Shown here in pieces: positions 33,814 to 42,498 of a stretch of 64,000 bases of DNA; position 1 is the stretch's first letter, and every line of letters begins with the position of its first letter. The translations under genes and the position numbers were made by a program. Under the pieces are notes generated by a model that made no database searches, was not told the origin of the DNA, and was given only the letters and a program-made list of their open reading frames with translations. This stretch comes from Flavobacterium sp. LHD-80 (GTDB lineage Bacteria > Bacteroidota > Bacteroidia > Flavobacteriales > Flavobacteriaceae): contig NZ_JAVFVS010000011.1 of the NCBI RefSeq assembly GCF_030929605.1, positions 310,001-374,000 of the forward strand, given 5' to 3'.

Positions 33814-34761
33814 TTAATACACCTTTGCGTCATCAGAAAAAGTGATGCCATTCAAGATTTCTACTGCTTGCATTCTCTTTTTTCCAGGAAATTGCAAGCT
33901 CAAAAGCTGAATGAAGCCATCTTTTACTGCAATTTTGATTTCTTTTTTACTGCTAATCAGTTTTCCAGATTCATAAGAATGATTTTCTAAAACTAATTTT
34001 GCATCATAAATCTTAATGTTTAATTCCTCATTTTTATCTTTCAAAAAACACCAAGAAGCAGGATATGGACTTAAACCGCGAATTAAATTATTGATTTCAC
34101 TGCCAGATTTTGTCCAGTCTATTTTACAATTTTCCTTGTTTAATTTATATGCAGTTTTGATTTCGTCATTGTCTTCTTGAATTGTTGTCGTTACATTTCC
34201 GCTTTCAATAACTTTCAAAGTGTCAATTACAGTTGTGCTTCCTAAATTCATTAAGCGGTCGTGCAATTGTCCTGCATTTTCTGATGGTTCAATCGCAATT
34301 TCCGAATTTAGGATCATCGCTCCAGTATCAATTTTGTCATCAATAAAGAATGTTGTAACGCCGGTTTTGGTTTCTCCATTAATAATAGCCCAGTTTATCG
34401 GTGCCGCACCGCGATAATTTGGTAATAACGAAGCGTGAAGATTAAAGGTTCCTAAACTCGGCATTTCCCAAACTACTTTTGGCAACATTCTAAAAGCAAC
34501 AACAATTTGTAAATTGGCATTCAAAGCTTTTAATTCGGCTAAAAAACTTTCATCTTTTAAATTGGTCGGCTGTAATAAAGTAAGGTTGTTTTCTAAAGCA
34601 TATTCTTTAACAGCTGAATATTTTATTTTTTGTCCACGACCAGCTGGTTTATCTGCAGCTGTAATAACGCCAACAACATCGTAATTGTTTTTGATAATGG
34701 TGTCCAGAATGCCAACAGCAAACTCTGGAGTTCCCATAAATATAATTCGTAATTTTTCCAT
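33814..34761 (-). CDS. fmt: Methionyl-tRNA formyltransferase
   Basis: A 315-residue enzyme that formylates Met-tRNA(fMet) with 10-formyltetrahydrofolate for translation initiation. Asn107, His109 and Asp145 occupy the places of the catalytic triad, within FNLHASLLPNYRGAAPINWA and DDKIDTGAM. A C-terminal OB-like domain starts near residue 205. Its ATG overlaps the recQ stop by one base (TAATG), which indicates translational coupling. Confidence 0.96.
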   Translation of the reverse strand: MEKLRIIFMGTPEFAVGILDTIIKNNYDVVGVITAADKPAGRGQKIKYSAVKEYALENNLTLLQPTNLKDESFLAELKALNANLQIVVAFRMLPKVVWEMPSLGTFNLHASLLPNYRGAAPINWAIINGETKTGVTTFFIDDKIDTGAMILNSEIAIEPSENAGQLHDRLMNLGSTTVIDTLKVIESGNVTTTIQEDNDEIKTAYKLNKENCKIDWTKSGSEINNLIRGLSPYPASWCFLKDKNEELNIKIYDAKLVLENHSYESGKLISSKKEIKIAVKDGFIQLLSLQFPGKKRMQAVEILNGITFSDDAKVY

Positions 34762-36662
34762 TATGTTTTTAATGTGTATTTATTGTTTGCTAAAATAACG
34801 ATGTGATTGTTTTCTAATAATTCCTGAAGAACTAAAATCACATCTTTAGCGTCTAGTTTTATTTGATTCTGAATTTCTCGCGAAGTTAAGGCAGTTGCTT
34901 TTAATAAGTGTAAAATTTTATCAGCAATAGAATCGGCTTCGGTAATTTTTCCTTTTTGCGTAATGCAATAGGAGCAAACGCCACAATTTGATTTTGTTTC
35001 TTCTCCAAAATAATCCAAAACTAATCGGTTCTTGCACGTTTTGTCTTCCTTTATATAATAAAGAACAGACGAAAGCTGATCGCGTTTCAGTTTATTCTGT
35101 TTTTCCAGATATTTCGAAACTCGGTTTATTGTCAAATCATCTTCACGTACTTCATTAAATAAAATAGTCGCGTCGTTATTTTTAGATTTATATTCTATAA
35201 TGTCTTTCTCTTTTAATTTTTCTAAAACCCCCGAAACTTGTTCTTCCGTATGATTTGATTTTTTAGCAATAAGCGAAAGATTCAGTGGTGTTTTCATTTC
35301 GTGAACTCCAGGATATGTTCTTAGAATAGCCAAAATAATTTCTTCATCATTTGGATTCAAGCTCATATATCGAATCACTTCTTTTGATTCAATTAAAAAC
35401 TGCATCGTCACTTTTTCCGAAAATTCCTGAGACATTGTAATGATTCCCTGCTGATTTAAAAATTGCAGAGCGTTATAGGTTTTTAAAGTAGGGAAGTCAT
35501 ATTTATTACAAAAGTGATTCAATTTAAAAGAATACGAATCGTCTAAACCTTCGCCGTAAGCAATCTGAAAATAATTGCAGAGCTTGACGTACATGGTTTT
35601 CAGGAATTTTTTATCTGGAAGAATGCTGATAAATTGCTGTTCCGTTTGGTTTGCATCAGAATTATTAAACAATAAAACCGAAAATGCTTTTTCGCCATTT
35701 CGCCCCGCTCTTCCTGATTCTTGATAATAATTCTCTAAGTTTTCTGGCAGTTGTGTATGGATAACCGTTTTTACATTGTCTTTATCAATTCCCATTCCAA
35801 ACGCATTTGTGGCAACAATAACCTGCGCTTGCTCAGACATCCACAATTGCATATTTTTATCTTTTTCCTGAGATGAAAGTCCGCCGTGATAATATGTTGC
35901 TTTGAATCCTAACGATTGCAATTGAGTCGACATATTCAGACACGATTTCCTGTTTCGTACATATATAATAGAAGGCTGTGGATTTTTCTTCAGAATTTGT
36001 TCAACGCGATACAATTTGTCTTCAACTTCAAAAACCATGTACGCAATATTTTTTCTTTCAAAAGATTGCTGAAAAAGTTTGGTATCTTTTAATCCCAGTT
36101 CGGTTTTAATGTCTTCGACAACTCTTGGCGTTGCAGTTGCTGTTAAAGCTAAAAACGGAATTTTAGGAAAGAATTTTTTAAGTTCCGAAATTTTTAAGTA
36201 AGCCGGTCTAAAATCATGGCCCCATTGCGAAACACAATGCGCCTCATCAATAGCAATAAAATTTATAGGAAGATTTTTTATGCGTTCCAAAATCCAGTCC
36301 GATTGTAAGCGCTCTGGAGAAAGATAGAGGAATTTGTAATTTCCGTATTGGCAATTGTCTAGAAGATCAATAATTTCCTCGGTATGAATACCGCCGGTAA
36401 GCGCTATGGCTTTTATGTCTCTTTTTTGAAGATTCGCCACTTGATCTTTCATCAAGGCGATCAAAGGCGAAATAACCAAACAAATTCCTTCGCGCATCAT
36501 GGCAGGAACCTGAAAACAAATCGATTTTCCGCCTCCAGTTGGCAGCAGTGCAAAAGTATCTTGCCCTTCTAAAACCGATTCAATAATTTCTTTTTGCAGC
36601 GGTCGGAAACTTTCGTGTTTCCAGTATTTTAAAAGAATTTCCTGTGCTTCCTGCATGGCCAA
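34761..36662 (-). CDS. recQ: ATP-dependent DNA helicase RecQ
   Basis: A 633-residue 3'-5' helicase in DNA repair. Walker A is LLPTGGGKS (about 39-47), the DEAH box is in IAIDEAHCVSQWGHDFRP, and motif VI includes QESGRAGRNG. The zinc-binding RQC subdomain (CKNRLVLDYFGE and CGVCSYC) is complete. The C-terminus is a short winged-helix-like region, and I see no recognisable HRDC domain, so this is a shorter RecQ than the E. coli protein in domain content. It is coupled to fmt. Confidence 0.95.
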   Translation of the reverse strand: MAMQEAQEILLKYWKHESFRPLQKEIIESVLEGQDTFALLPTGGGKSICFQVPAMMREGICLVISPLIALMKDQVANLQKRDIKAIALTGGIHTEEIIDLLDNCQYGNYKFLYLSPERLQSDWILERIKNLPINFIAIDEAHCVSQWGHDFRPAYLKISELKKFFPKIPFLALTATATPRVVEDIKTELGLKDTKLFQQSFERKNIAYMVFEVEDKLYRVEQILKKNPQPSIIYVRNRKSCLNMSTQLQSLGFKATYYHGGLSSQEKDKNMQLWMSEQAQVIVATNAFGMGIDKDNVKTVIHTQLPENLENYYQESGRAGRNGEKAFSVLLFNNSDANQTEQQFISILPDKKFLKTMYVKLCNYFQIAYGEGLDDSYSFKLNHFCNKYDFPTLKTYNALQFLNQQGIITMSQEFSEKVTMQFLIESKEVIRYMSLNPNDEEIILAILRTYPGVHEMKTPLNLSLIAKKSNHTEEQVSGVLEKLKEKDIIEYKSKNNDATILFNEVREDDLTINRVSKYLEKQNKLKRDQLSSVLYYIKEDKTCKNRLVLDYFGEETKSNCGVCSYCITQKGKITEADSIADKILHLLKATALTSREIQNQIKLDAKDVILVLQELLENNHIVILANNKYTLKT

Positions 36663-36721
36663 AGTGTTAAAGTTAAAAATTTAGAAATCAGTTTCTAGTT
36701 TTGCAACTTTAAAACCCGCCA

Positions 36722-37276
36722 CTAAATTTTATCTAAGATATAAAGAATTCTGTTTTCAACCGTATCTTTTGGAACTTCAATTAAATCGTAACCGTATTTC
36801 TTATACGTTTCAATTAAATGTTTCTGAATCGTCAATGCTTGTTCAAAATTCTCATAACGTTCTGTATCGCTCTGATAAATTTCTTCCCAAGGCGGTAAAA
36901 TAAAGGTTTTAGAATATTTAAAATCCTCACATGCTTTTACAAAATGTTCTGGATATTCATCACCAATATAATCCATATAAGCGACAACATCAGGAATGCC
37001 GCGATCAATGAAAACTACATTATCAGGTTCTTTTTTGGCGTTTTCAAACTGCTGAATGCGACCTTCTAAAAGCATTTCGCTAAACAATAAAGGTTGTTCC
37101 AAAAACAATTGCTCGATGCCTCTTTTTTGAGCTTCGAGTGTAACTTCTCTAGAAATTTCAGGGTAACAACAATAGCCACGAGCGACTAATTCGTTTATAA
37201 GCGTAGATTTTCCCGTACCAGGACCGCCAATGAGAACTATGATTTCTTTTTGCACTATTCTAAAAATAAAGGGCAA
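36722..37276 (-). CDS. AAA_28-type P-loop ATPase/kinase-like protein
   Basis: A 184-residue P-loop protein with Walker A GGPGTGKSTL and a Walker B-like VVFIDRGIPDVVAYMDYI. The fold and the ISREVTLEAQKRG segment match the AAA_28 group, related to the NadR kinase domain. Substrate unknown. The start may be the GTG at 37255, which gives the N-terminus QKEIIVLIGGPG; the ATG at 37276 adds seven residues. It follows recQ's upstream side with a gap of about 60 bases and might share a transcript with recQ and fmt. Confidence 0.85.
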   Translation of the reverse strand: MPFIFRIVQKEIIVLIGGPGTGKSTLINELVARGYCCYPEISREVTLEAQKRGIEQLFLEQPLLFSEMLLEGRIQQFENAKKEPDNVVFIDRGIPDVVAYMDYIGDEYPEHFVKACEDFKYSKTFILPPWEEIYQSDTERYENFEQALTIQKHLIETYKKYGYDLIEVPKDTVENRILYILDKI

Positions 37277-37392
37277 ATTTACCTAAACTTATTCATAATT
37301 AAAAAGAATATTTGCTTGAAGTGAAAGATTTGACATTTTTGATTGAAATGGGTTCTTGTTCTTGGGTTTATTAGTTCGGTAAAATATTTAGG

Positions 37393-37500
37393 TAAACTGG
37401 GCTGAAGTCCAACTCTACAATATAATTCGTTCCTTCGGAACTTAAGAGAAAAGAGCCGAAGGCTCGGTAAATATTGTAGGGCTGGACTTTAGTCCAGTTT
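37393..37500. repeat. Long imperfect inverted repeat
   Basis: Arms of about 30 bases (aaactgggctgaagtccaac at 37393 on, and its near-complement ending at 37500) differ at four positions. Inside lie the smaller gttccttcggaac and gagccgaaggctc palindromes. The element fills the gap between the AAA_28 and esterase genes. Confidence 0.75.
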
Positions 37501-37545
37501 AGGTATGCGTGTAATAATTTTAAAATTTGATTTAGGGAAGTTTTT

Positions 37546-38457
37546 TTACTCACAAAACAAATACTTCTCAGAACCTTTTCCTTTCTTCGAAGGTACAATC
37601 AAATGCGATTCAAATCTATTTCCTTTCAAAACATCATTTACAAAATCCAAGACATATTGCTGTCCGTCGTGAAAAAGATAACCGGAAAATTCATGTCCAC
37701 CTCCGCAAAAAGTAATTAGTTCGATGTTTTTATGTAAATCTTTCATTTGATTATAAACCGCGTAAGATCCAAAAAGAATCAGCCAGCCCGAGGCATTTGT
37801 CGGACAAGAACGATGCGAACCCGCGCTGTACGGAACCGTGTCGTCATTACTTCCATGTGCCAATAACATCGGAATCGCTTTTTCTTTTGTAATCAGATTA
37901 ATATCCTGAATCGCGCCCGAACCGCCAATAAAACCCTTGTATTTGAAGTTTTCGGGCAAATTACTTTTGTATAAATTCATCAATTTATAATTCCAAAAGG
38001 AAGCTTGAAAACCAATTTCGGCACCAGCACTAATTCCAGAAATAAAGATTTTTGAAGTATCAAGATTGTATTTGTCTGCATTTTCGATTAAAAACGAAGT
38101 CGCCTGCCACATATCGCTTACACCAATCTGAATCGCTTTTATTTTTTCGGTCAGAGTTCCTTTGCATCCAAAATCTTTTCCTTTCATATATAAACTGTAC
38201 GAAATGCTGGCAACTGCATAACCGTTTTCGGCCATGAATTTCCCGAATTCTTTTTCACTAGTACGCTCTCCGCCAGAAAATCCTCCACCAAAAGCAAACA
38301 TAATCAACGGGATTTTTTCGTTAGATTTTTTCTTTGGCAGATATAAATCTAAATCTAGTTTTATCGTGTCATTTTGAAAATAAGTTAAGGTTTTGATTTC
38401 TTGTGCTTGAATATTGTTGAATATAAGGGCGATAAAAAATAAAAGGAGTTTTCTCAT
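37546..38457 (-). CDS. Secreted alpha/beta hydrolase (carboxylesterase-like)
   Basis: A 303-residue protein with a signal peptide (MRKLLLFFIALIFNNIQAQ). PLIMFAFGGGFSGG resembles the HGGG-like oxyanion loop of hormone-sensitive-lipase and polyhydroxybutyrate-depolymerase-type esterases. The nucleophile is Ser in GISAGAEIG, with Asp in HGSNDDTVPY and His in GGGHEF completing the triad. It should cleave an ester in the periplasm or outside the cell. The ATG at 38457 starts the signal peptide; the ATG at 38496 adds 13 residues and is less likely. Confidence 0.88.
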   Translation of the reverse strand: MRKLLLFFIALIFNNIQAQEIKTLTYFQNDTIKLDLDLYLPKKKSNEKIPLIMFAFGGGFSGGERTSEKEFGKFMAENGYAVASISYSLYMKGKDFGCKGTLTEKIKAIQIGVSDMWQATSFLIENADKYNLDTSKIFISGISAGAEIGFQASFWNYKLMNLYKSNLPENFKYKGFIGGSGAIQDINLITKEKAIPMLLAHGSNDDTVPYSAGSHRSCPTNASGWLILFGSYAVYNQMKDLHKNIELITFCGGGHEFSGYLFHDGQQYVLDFVNDVLKGNRFESHLIVPSKKGKGSEKYLFCE

Positions 38458-38511
38458 TGTAATGTGTTTTAATCTCGCAAAGACGCGAAGTCGCAAAGTT
38501 TTTTCGCAATA

Positions 38512-38615
38512 TTGTCATTTCGACGAAGGAGAAATCTTCACGAGAAGCTCGACAAAGATTGGTGAAATTCTGTGAGGAGTTACTTGCGAAGATTTCTCCT
38601 TCGTCGAAATGACAA
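38512..38615. repeat. Inverted repeat with perfect 28-bp arms
   Basis: The left arm at 38512-38539 (starting ttgtcatttcgacgaaggag) is exactly complementary to 38588-38615. The 48-base loop includes gagaagctcgac. Confidence 0.85.
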
Positions 38616-38803
38616 ACAGTACGTCGTATACTTTCTTCTGGGAAACTTTTTGAGAAATATTTTTAGTATTGTTTTTCTCAAATATAAGAGTAAAATTTAC
38701 AAAGAAATAATCTTCTAAAACTTTTTTCTTTGCACCTTTAAGCCTTTGTAACTTTGTGCCTTTTTTCAAAATAAAAAATCTGAAAAATCTGAAATCAAAA
38801 ACG

Positions 38804-38811
38804 TATATTTG
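38804..38811 (+). promoter_or_regulatory. -7 box of the DUF493-DUF4290 gene pair
   Basis: TATATTTG fits TAnnTTTG, 19 bases before the ATG at 38831. No -33 TTG at the normal distance. Confidence 0.45.
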
Positions 38812-38830
38812 CGTTTATTTTTAATTACGA

Positions 38831-39127
38831 ATGGAGAACGATAAAGAAAAAAATACAGCCGAATTTTACGAAAGATTAAAATTAGAGCTTGATAACGCAA
38901 ATACTTGGCCAGCAGAATATTTGTACAAATTCATTGTGCCATCTGTGGCAGATAATGTGGAGCGTGTTGAAAAAGCTTTTGACCGTATGGGCGCAGTTAT
39001 TAAGACAACAAAATCTAAAACAGGTAAATTTACCAGCGTTTCTGTTGATGTTACTATGCACAGCTCAGACGATGTGATTAGTAAATACAAAGAAGTATCT
39101 ACAATAGAAGGTATAGTTTCATTATAA
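38831..39127 (+). CDS. DUF493 family protein
   Basis: A 98-residue cytoplasmic protein with the ferredoxin-like pattern of the YbeD/DUF493 family (YLYKFIVPSVADNVERVEKAF, split as YLYKFIVPS and NVERVEKAF; then FTSVSVDVTM). The fold resembles ACT domains and may bind small molecules. No role is known. The DUF4290 gene starts 3 bases after its stop, so the two are one unit. Confidence 0.9.
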   Translation: MENDKEKNTAEFYERLKLELDNANTWPAEYLYKFIVPSVADNVERVEKAFDRMGAVIKTTKSKTGKFTSVSVDVTMHSSDDVISKYKEVSTIEGIVSL

Positions 39128-39130
39128 CTT

Positions 39131-39850
39131 ATGATCGAAAAATATAAAAAAGAAGCTGCAAGCGACGTTGTTTTTAATTTAGAATACAATTCTGAAAGAC
39201 AACGATTGATTATTCCAGAGTATGGTCGTCATTTACAAAAATTGATTGATCAGGCTACTGCAATCGAAGATGATGAAACGCGCAACAAAGCCGCGAAATA
39301 CATCATTCAGGTTATGGGAAGCTTGAATCCGCATTTGCGTGATGTTCCTGATTTTCAACACAAATTATGGGATCAGCTTTTTATTATGTCTGATTTTAAG
39401 CTAAATGTTGAATCACCATATCCGATTCCGTCAAGAGAGGTTTTAGAGTTGAAGCCAGATGCATTGCAATATCCGCAAAACTTTCCAAAATACAGATTTT
39501 ATGGCAATAACATCAAATACATGATTGATGTTGCTAATAAATGGGAAGAGGGCGAAATGAAAAATGCCTTGGTTTTAGTTATTGCAAACCACATGAAAAA
39601 ATCGTTCTTGAGCTGGAATAAAGACACAGTAAAAGATGATGTGATTTTTGAACATTTATATGAATTGTCTGGCGGAAAAATCAATCTGTTGCAAAGTACA
39701 GAGGAACTTTTGAATACAACTGACTTGATGCGTACGAATAAACGTGTGTCAAACAAAACCACTCCAGGCGGACAAGCAAAAATCCAAAGCAACAAAAACA
39801 ATAATAAAGGCGGTAAAAAACCTTTTCAAAAAAACAATAATCAGAAATAA
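39131..39850 (+). CDS. DUF4290 family protein
   Basis: A 239-residue Bacteroidota protein. Residues 1-190 form the helical DUF4290 region (SERQRLIIPEYGRHLQKLID, LNPHLRDVPDFQHKLWDQLF). The tail (about 200-239) is low-complexity, rich in Asn, Lys and Gln (NKNNNKGGKKPFQKNNNQK), probably disordered and possibly RNA-binding. The function is unknown. It is co-transcribed with the DUF493 gene and followed by murA after a repeat-filled gap. Confidence 0.9.
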   Translation: MIEKYKKEAASDVVFNLEYNSERQRLIIPEYGRHLQKLIDQATAIEDDETRNKAAKYIIQVMGSLNPHLRDVPDFQHKLWDQLFIMSDFKLNVESPYPIPSREVLELKPDALQYPQNFPKYRFYGNNIKYMIDVANKWEEGEMKNALVLVIANHMKKSFLSWNKDTVKDDVIFEHLYELSGGKINLLQSTEELLNTTDLMRTNKRVSNKTTPGGQAKIQSNKNNNKGGKKPFQKNNNQK

Positions 39851-39854
39851 AAAA

Positions 39855-39943
39855 GGGGCTAAGATGCTAAGGGACTAAGATGCTAAGATTTTTAGCTTAA
39901 AAAAACCTCAGAACCTTAGAATCTCAGAACCTTAGAACCTAAA
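39855..39943. repeat. ctaag/cttag repeat between DUF4290 and murA
   Basis: The left half has repeated ctaagatgctaag words (39859-39890); the right half has ccttagaatctcag words (39910-39942). The halves are complementary with interruptions, like the elements near 42.3 and 58.1 kb. Confidence 0.65.
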
Positions 39944-39951
39944 AGAAATCT

Positions 39952-41265
39952 ATGGGAATTTTTAAAATCGAAGGAGGAACTCCTTTAAAAGGAGAAATCA
40001 CTCCGCAAGGAGCAAAAAATGAGGCATTACAAATTTTATGTGCCGTGCTTCTAACAGGAGATAAAGTAAAAATTAATAACATTCCTGATATTATAGACAT
40101 CAATAAATTAATCACTTTGTTGGGTAATTTAGGGGTGAAAATTCAACGCAATGAGCCGGGATCAATTACATTTCAGGCAGATGAGGTTAATGTTGGATAT
40201 TTAGAAACTGAAGCTTTCAAAAAAGAAGGTGGAGCGCTTCGTGGTTCTATTATGATTGTTGGACCGCTTTTGGCTCGTTTCGGAAAAGGATATATTCCAA
40301 AACCAGGTGGAGATAAAATTGGTCGTCGTAGATTAGATACGCACTTTGAAGGTTTTATTAACCTTGGAGCAAAATTCAGATATAACAGAGAAGATCACTT
40401 TTACGGAGTAGAATCTCCTGAAGAAGGATTAACTGGAACGGATATGCTTTTAGACGAAGCTTCTGTAACTGGAACAGCAAATATTGTAATGGCTGCGGTT
40501 TTAGCAAAAGGAAAAACTACAGTTTACAACGCTGCCTGCGAACCGTATTTACAGCAATTATGCAAAATGCTGAACTCTATGGGAGCTAAAATCACAGGAG
40601 TTGGTTCTAATTTATTAACTATCGAAGGTGTTGAAAGCCTTGGAGGTTGTGAGCATAGAATTCTTCCTGATATGATCGAAATTGGTTCTTGGATTGGTCT
40701 TGCGGCTATGACAAAAAGCGAAATCACAATCAAAAATGTTAGCTGGGAAAATTTAGGTTTGATTCCAAATACTTTCAGAAAATTAGGTATTACAATCGAA
40801 AAACGTAACGACGATATTTACATTCCAGCTCATAAAGATGGATATGAAGTAAAAACAGACATCGACGGTTCTATTTTAACTATTGCCGATGCACCATGGC
40901 CAGGATTTACACCTGACTTATTAAGTATCGTTTTGGTTGTAGCAACACAAGCAAAAGGGGATGTTTTAATTCACCAAAAAATGTTTGAAAGCCGTTTGTT
41001 CTTCGTGGATAAACTAATTGATATGGGAGCAAAAATCATGTTATGTGATCCGCACAGAGCTGTGGTTATGGGACATAATTTTGAATCTCAATTAAAGGCA
41101 ACAAAAATGTCTTCTCCTGATATTCGTGCAGGAATCTCATTATTGATTGCAGCGCTTTCAGCAAAAGGAACGAGTACAATTCAAAATATTGAACAAATTG
41201 ACCGTGGATACGAGCGTATCGACGAGCGTTTAAGAGCAATCGGCGCAAAAATCGTGAGAGCTTAA
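39952..41265 (+). CDS. murA: UDP-N-acetylglucosamine 1-carboxyvinyltransferase (MurA) with Cys-to-Asp active site
   Basis: A 437-residue enzyme of the first committed step of peptidoglycan synthesis, transferring enolpyruvate from PEP to UDP-GlcNAc. GGTPLKGEITPQGAKNEALQ opens the EPSP-synthase-like fold and PLLARFGKGYIPKPGGDKIG is the active-site loop. The position of the E. coli catalytic Cys115 (PGGCAIG) is Asp121 here, codon GAT at 40312-40314. In other bacteria that change gives resistance to fosfomycin while activity is kept. The length is normal, and no second murA copy is in the window. Confidence 0.96.
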   Translation: MGIFKIEGGTPLKGEITPQGAKNEALQILCAVLLTGDKVKINNIPDIIDINKLITLLGNLGVKIQRNEPGSITFQADEVNVGYLETEAFKKEGGALRGSIMIVGPLLARFGKGYIPKPGGDKIGRRRLDTHFEGFINLGAKFRYNREDHFYGVESPEEGLTGTDMLLDEASVTGTANIVMAAVLAKGKTTVYNAACEPYLQQLCKMLNSMGAKITGVGSNLLTIEGVESLGGCEHRILPDMIEIGSWIGLAAMTKSEITIKNVSWENLGLIPNTFRKLGITIEKRNDDIYIPAHKDGYEVKTDIDGSILTIADAPWPGFTPDLLSIVLVVATQAKGDVLIHQKMFESRLFFVDKLIDMGAKIMLCDPHRAVVMGHNFESQLKATKMSSPDIRAGISLLIAALSAKGTSTIQNIEQIDRGYERIDERLRAIGAKIVRA

Positions 41266-41274
41266 AAAAAGGAT

Positions 41275-41353
41275 TAGCCACGAATTAACGAATTTAAATC
41301 TGCAAAGATTATCAAAAATAATTCGTGATCCCGATAGCTATCGGTAGTGGAGA
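41275..41353. repeat. Intergenic repeat with cacgaatt arms and cccgatagctatcgg
   Basis: ccacgaattaacgaattt and aattcgtg can pair. cccgatagctatcgg lies at 41330-41344 and matches the palindrome near 4429. Confidence 0.55.
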
Positions 41354-41368
41354 AAAAAAATAGTCTAA

Positions 41369-42244
41369 ATGACAAACGAACAAAAAGCTATAAAAGCTAC
41401 TATCTTTAGTATAGCTGGAAATACCTGCCTGGCCCTTGTAAAAGGTCTCGCAGGTTTTTTTGGCAATTCATATGCCCTGATTGCAGATGCGATCGAATCG
41501 ACGACGGATATATTTTCGTCTTGTTTGGTTTTATTCGGAATCAGGTATTCTAACAAACCGGCCGATGAAAATCATCCTTATGGACATGGCCGTGCAGAAC
41601 CTTTGATAACGTTTTTAGTTGTCGGATTTTTAATTACTTCAGCAACTATTATTGGATACGAAAGTATTGCAAACATTGGCACTTCTCACGATTTGCCAAA
41701 ATCCTGGACTTTATATGTTTTGGGAGCAATAATTATCTGGAAAGAATATTCGTTTCGTGTCGTAATGAAACGAAGTAAACAAACAAATAGTTCTTCTCTA
41801 GCAGCCGACGCTTGGCACCATCGAAGCGATGCTATAACTTCTGTAGCAGCTTTTATCGGGATTTCGATTGCTTTGTTTATGGGGAAAGGCTACGAATCTG
41901 CAGATGATTGGGCTGCACTTTTTGCTGCTTTTTTTATTTTATATAATAGCTACAAAATCTTCAGGCCAGCACTTGGCGAAATCATGGACGAAAATCTAAA
42001 TGACGATTTAGTCGAAGAAATTCGTGTTGTTGCAATGACAGTTCCAGGAATTCTTGGAACAGAAAAATGTTTTATCCGAAAAGCAGGAATGCGTTATCAC
42101 GTTGATCTTCATGCAATTGTTTCGGCAAGTATTTCTGTAAAAGAAGGACATGATTTGTCGCATAAATTACAAGATACTTTAAAAGAAAAAATTCCGCAAT
42201 TGGGAAATGTTTTGATTCATATCGAACCAGATGATTACCACTGA
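41369..42244 (+). CDS. Cation diffusion facilitator transporter
   Basis: A 291-residue inner-membrane exporter of divalent cations such as zinc, iron or cobalt, driven by proton exchange. About six transmembrane helices cover residues 10-205. ADAIESTTD in helix 2 and DAWHHRSDAITS in helix 5 supply the metal-binding Asp/His residues. The C-terminal cytoplasmic domain (about 210-290) has the ferredoxin-like pattern with GMRYHVDLHAIV. Its stop codon TGA is part of the ctaag-family repeat that follows. Confidence 0.92.
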   Translation: MTNEQKAIKATIFSIAGNTCLALVKGLAGFFGNSYALIADAIESTTDIFSSCLVLFGIRYSNKPADENHPYGHGRAEPLITFLVVGFLITSATIIGYESIANIGTSHDLPKSWTLYVLGAIIIWKEYSFRVVMKRSKQTNSSSLAADAWHHRSDAITSVAAFIGISIALFMGKGYESADDWAALFAAFFILYNSYKIFRPALGEIMDENLNDDLVEEIRVVAMTVPGILGTEKCFIRKAGMRYHVDLHAIVSASISVKEGHDLSHKLQDTLKEKIPQLGNVLIHIEPDDYH

Positions 42245-42498
42245 GGTCCTAAGGTTCTGAGATACTAAGATTCTAAGATTTCTTTTAGGAATCTATTTCT
42301 TAATCTCTGTCAGGCTGAGCGAAGTCAAAGCCCGCGCAAAGAATATCAAATTTCGAAAATAAAAAAATCCGTTTAACGCAGTCTGTTTTCATGCAGGTTT
42401 TGCAGATTAAGCGGATTTTTTATGTTTTTGAAGTCACGATTTAGTATTCAAAAGAAAAAACCTTAGAATCTTAGCGTCTCAGAACCTTAGTACCTTAG
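42241..42498. repeat. Bipartite ctaag/cttag element with inner hairpins
   Basis: The left arm (42241-42280) and right arm (42459-42498) are complementary at 35 of 40 positions. Between them lie a gtcaggctgagcgaag word (42309-42324) and a hairpin with aaaatccgttta and taagcggatttt arms (about 42361-42421). The element begins over the stop codon of the transporter gene. Confidence 0.75.

Larger units (their letters stand above)
38458..38830. other. 373-base intergenic region rich in repeats
   Basis: From left to right it has a cgcaaag-family piece (38473-38500), a 28-bp perfect inverted repeat (38512-38615), another tttgc-rich piece (38720-38768) and a -7 box. An 84-codon minus frame at 38515-38769 is made of the repeat and is probably not a gene. 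Confidence 0.6.

Noticed and set aside
38515..38769. 84-codon minus-strand frame
   Set aside because: It is translated from the inverted repeat and tttgc-rich intergenic sequence.
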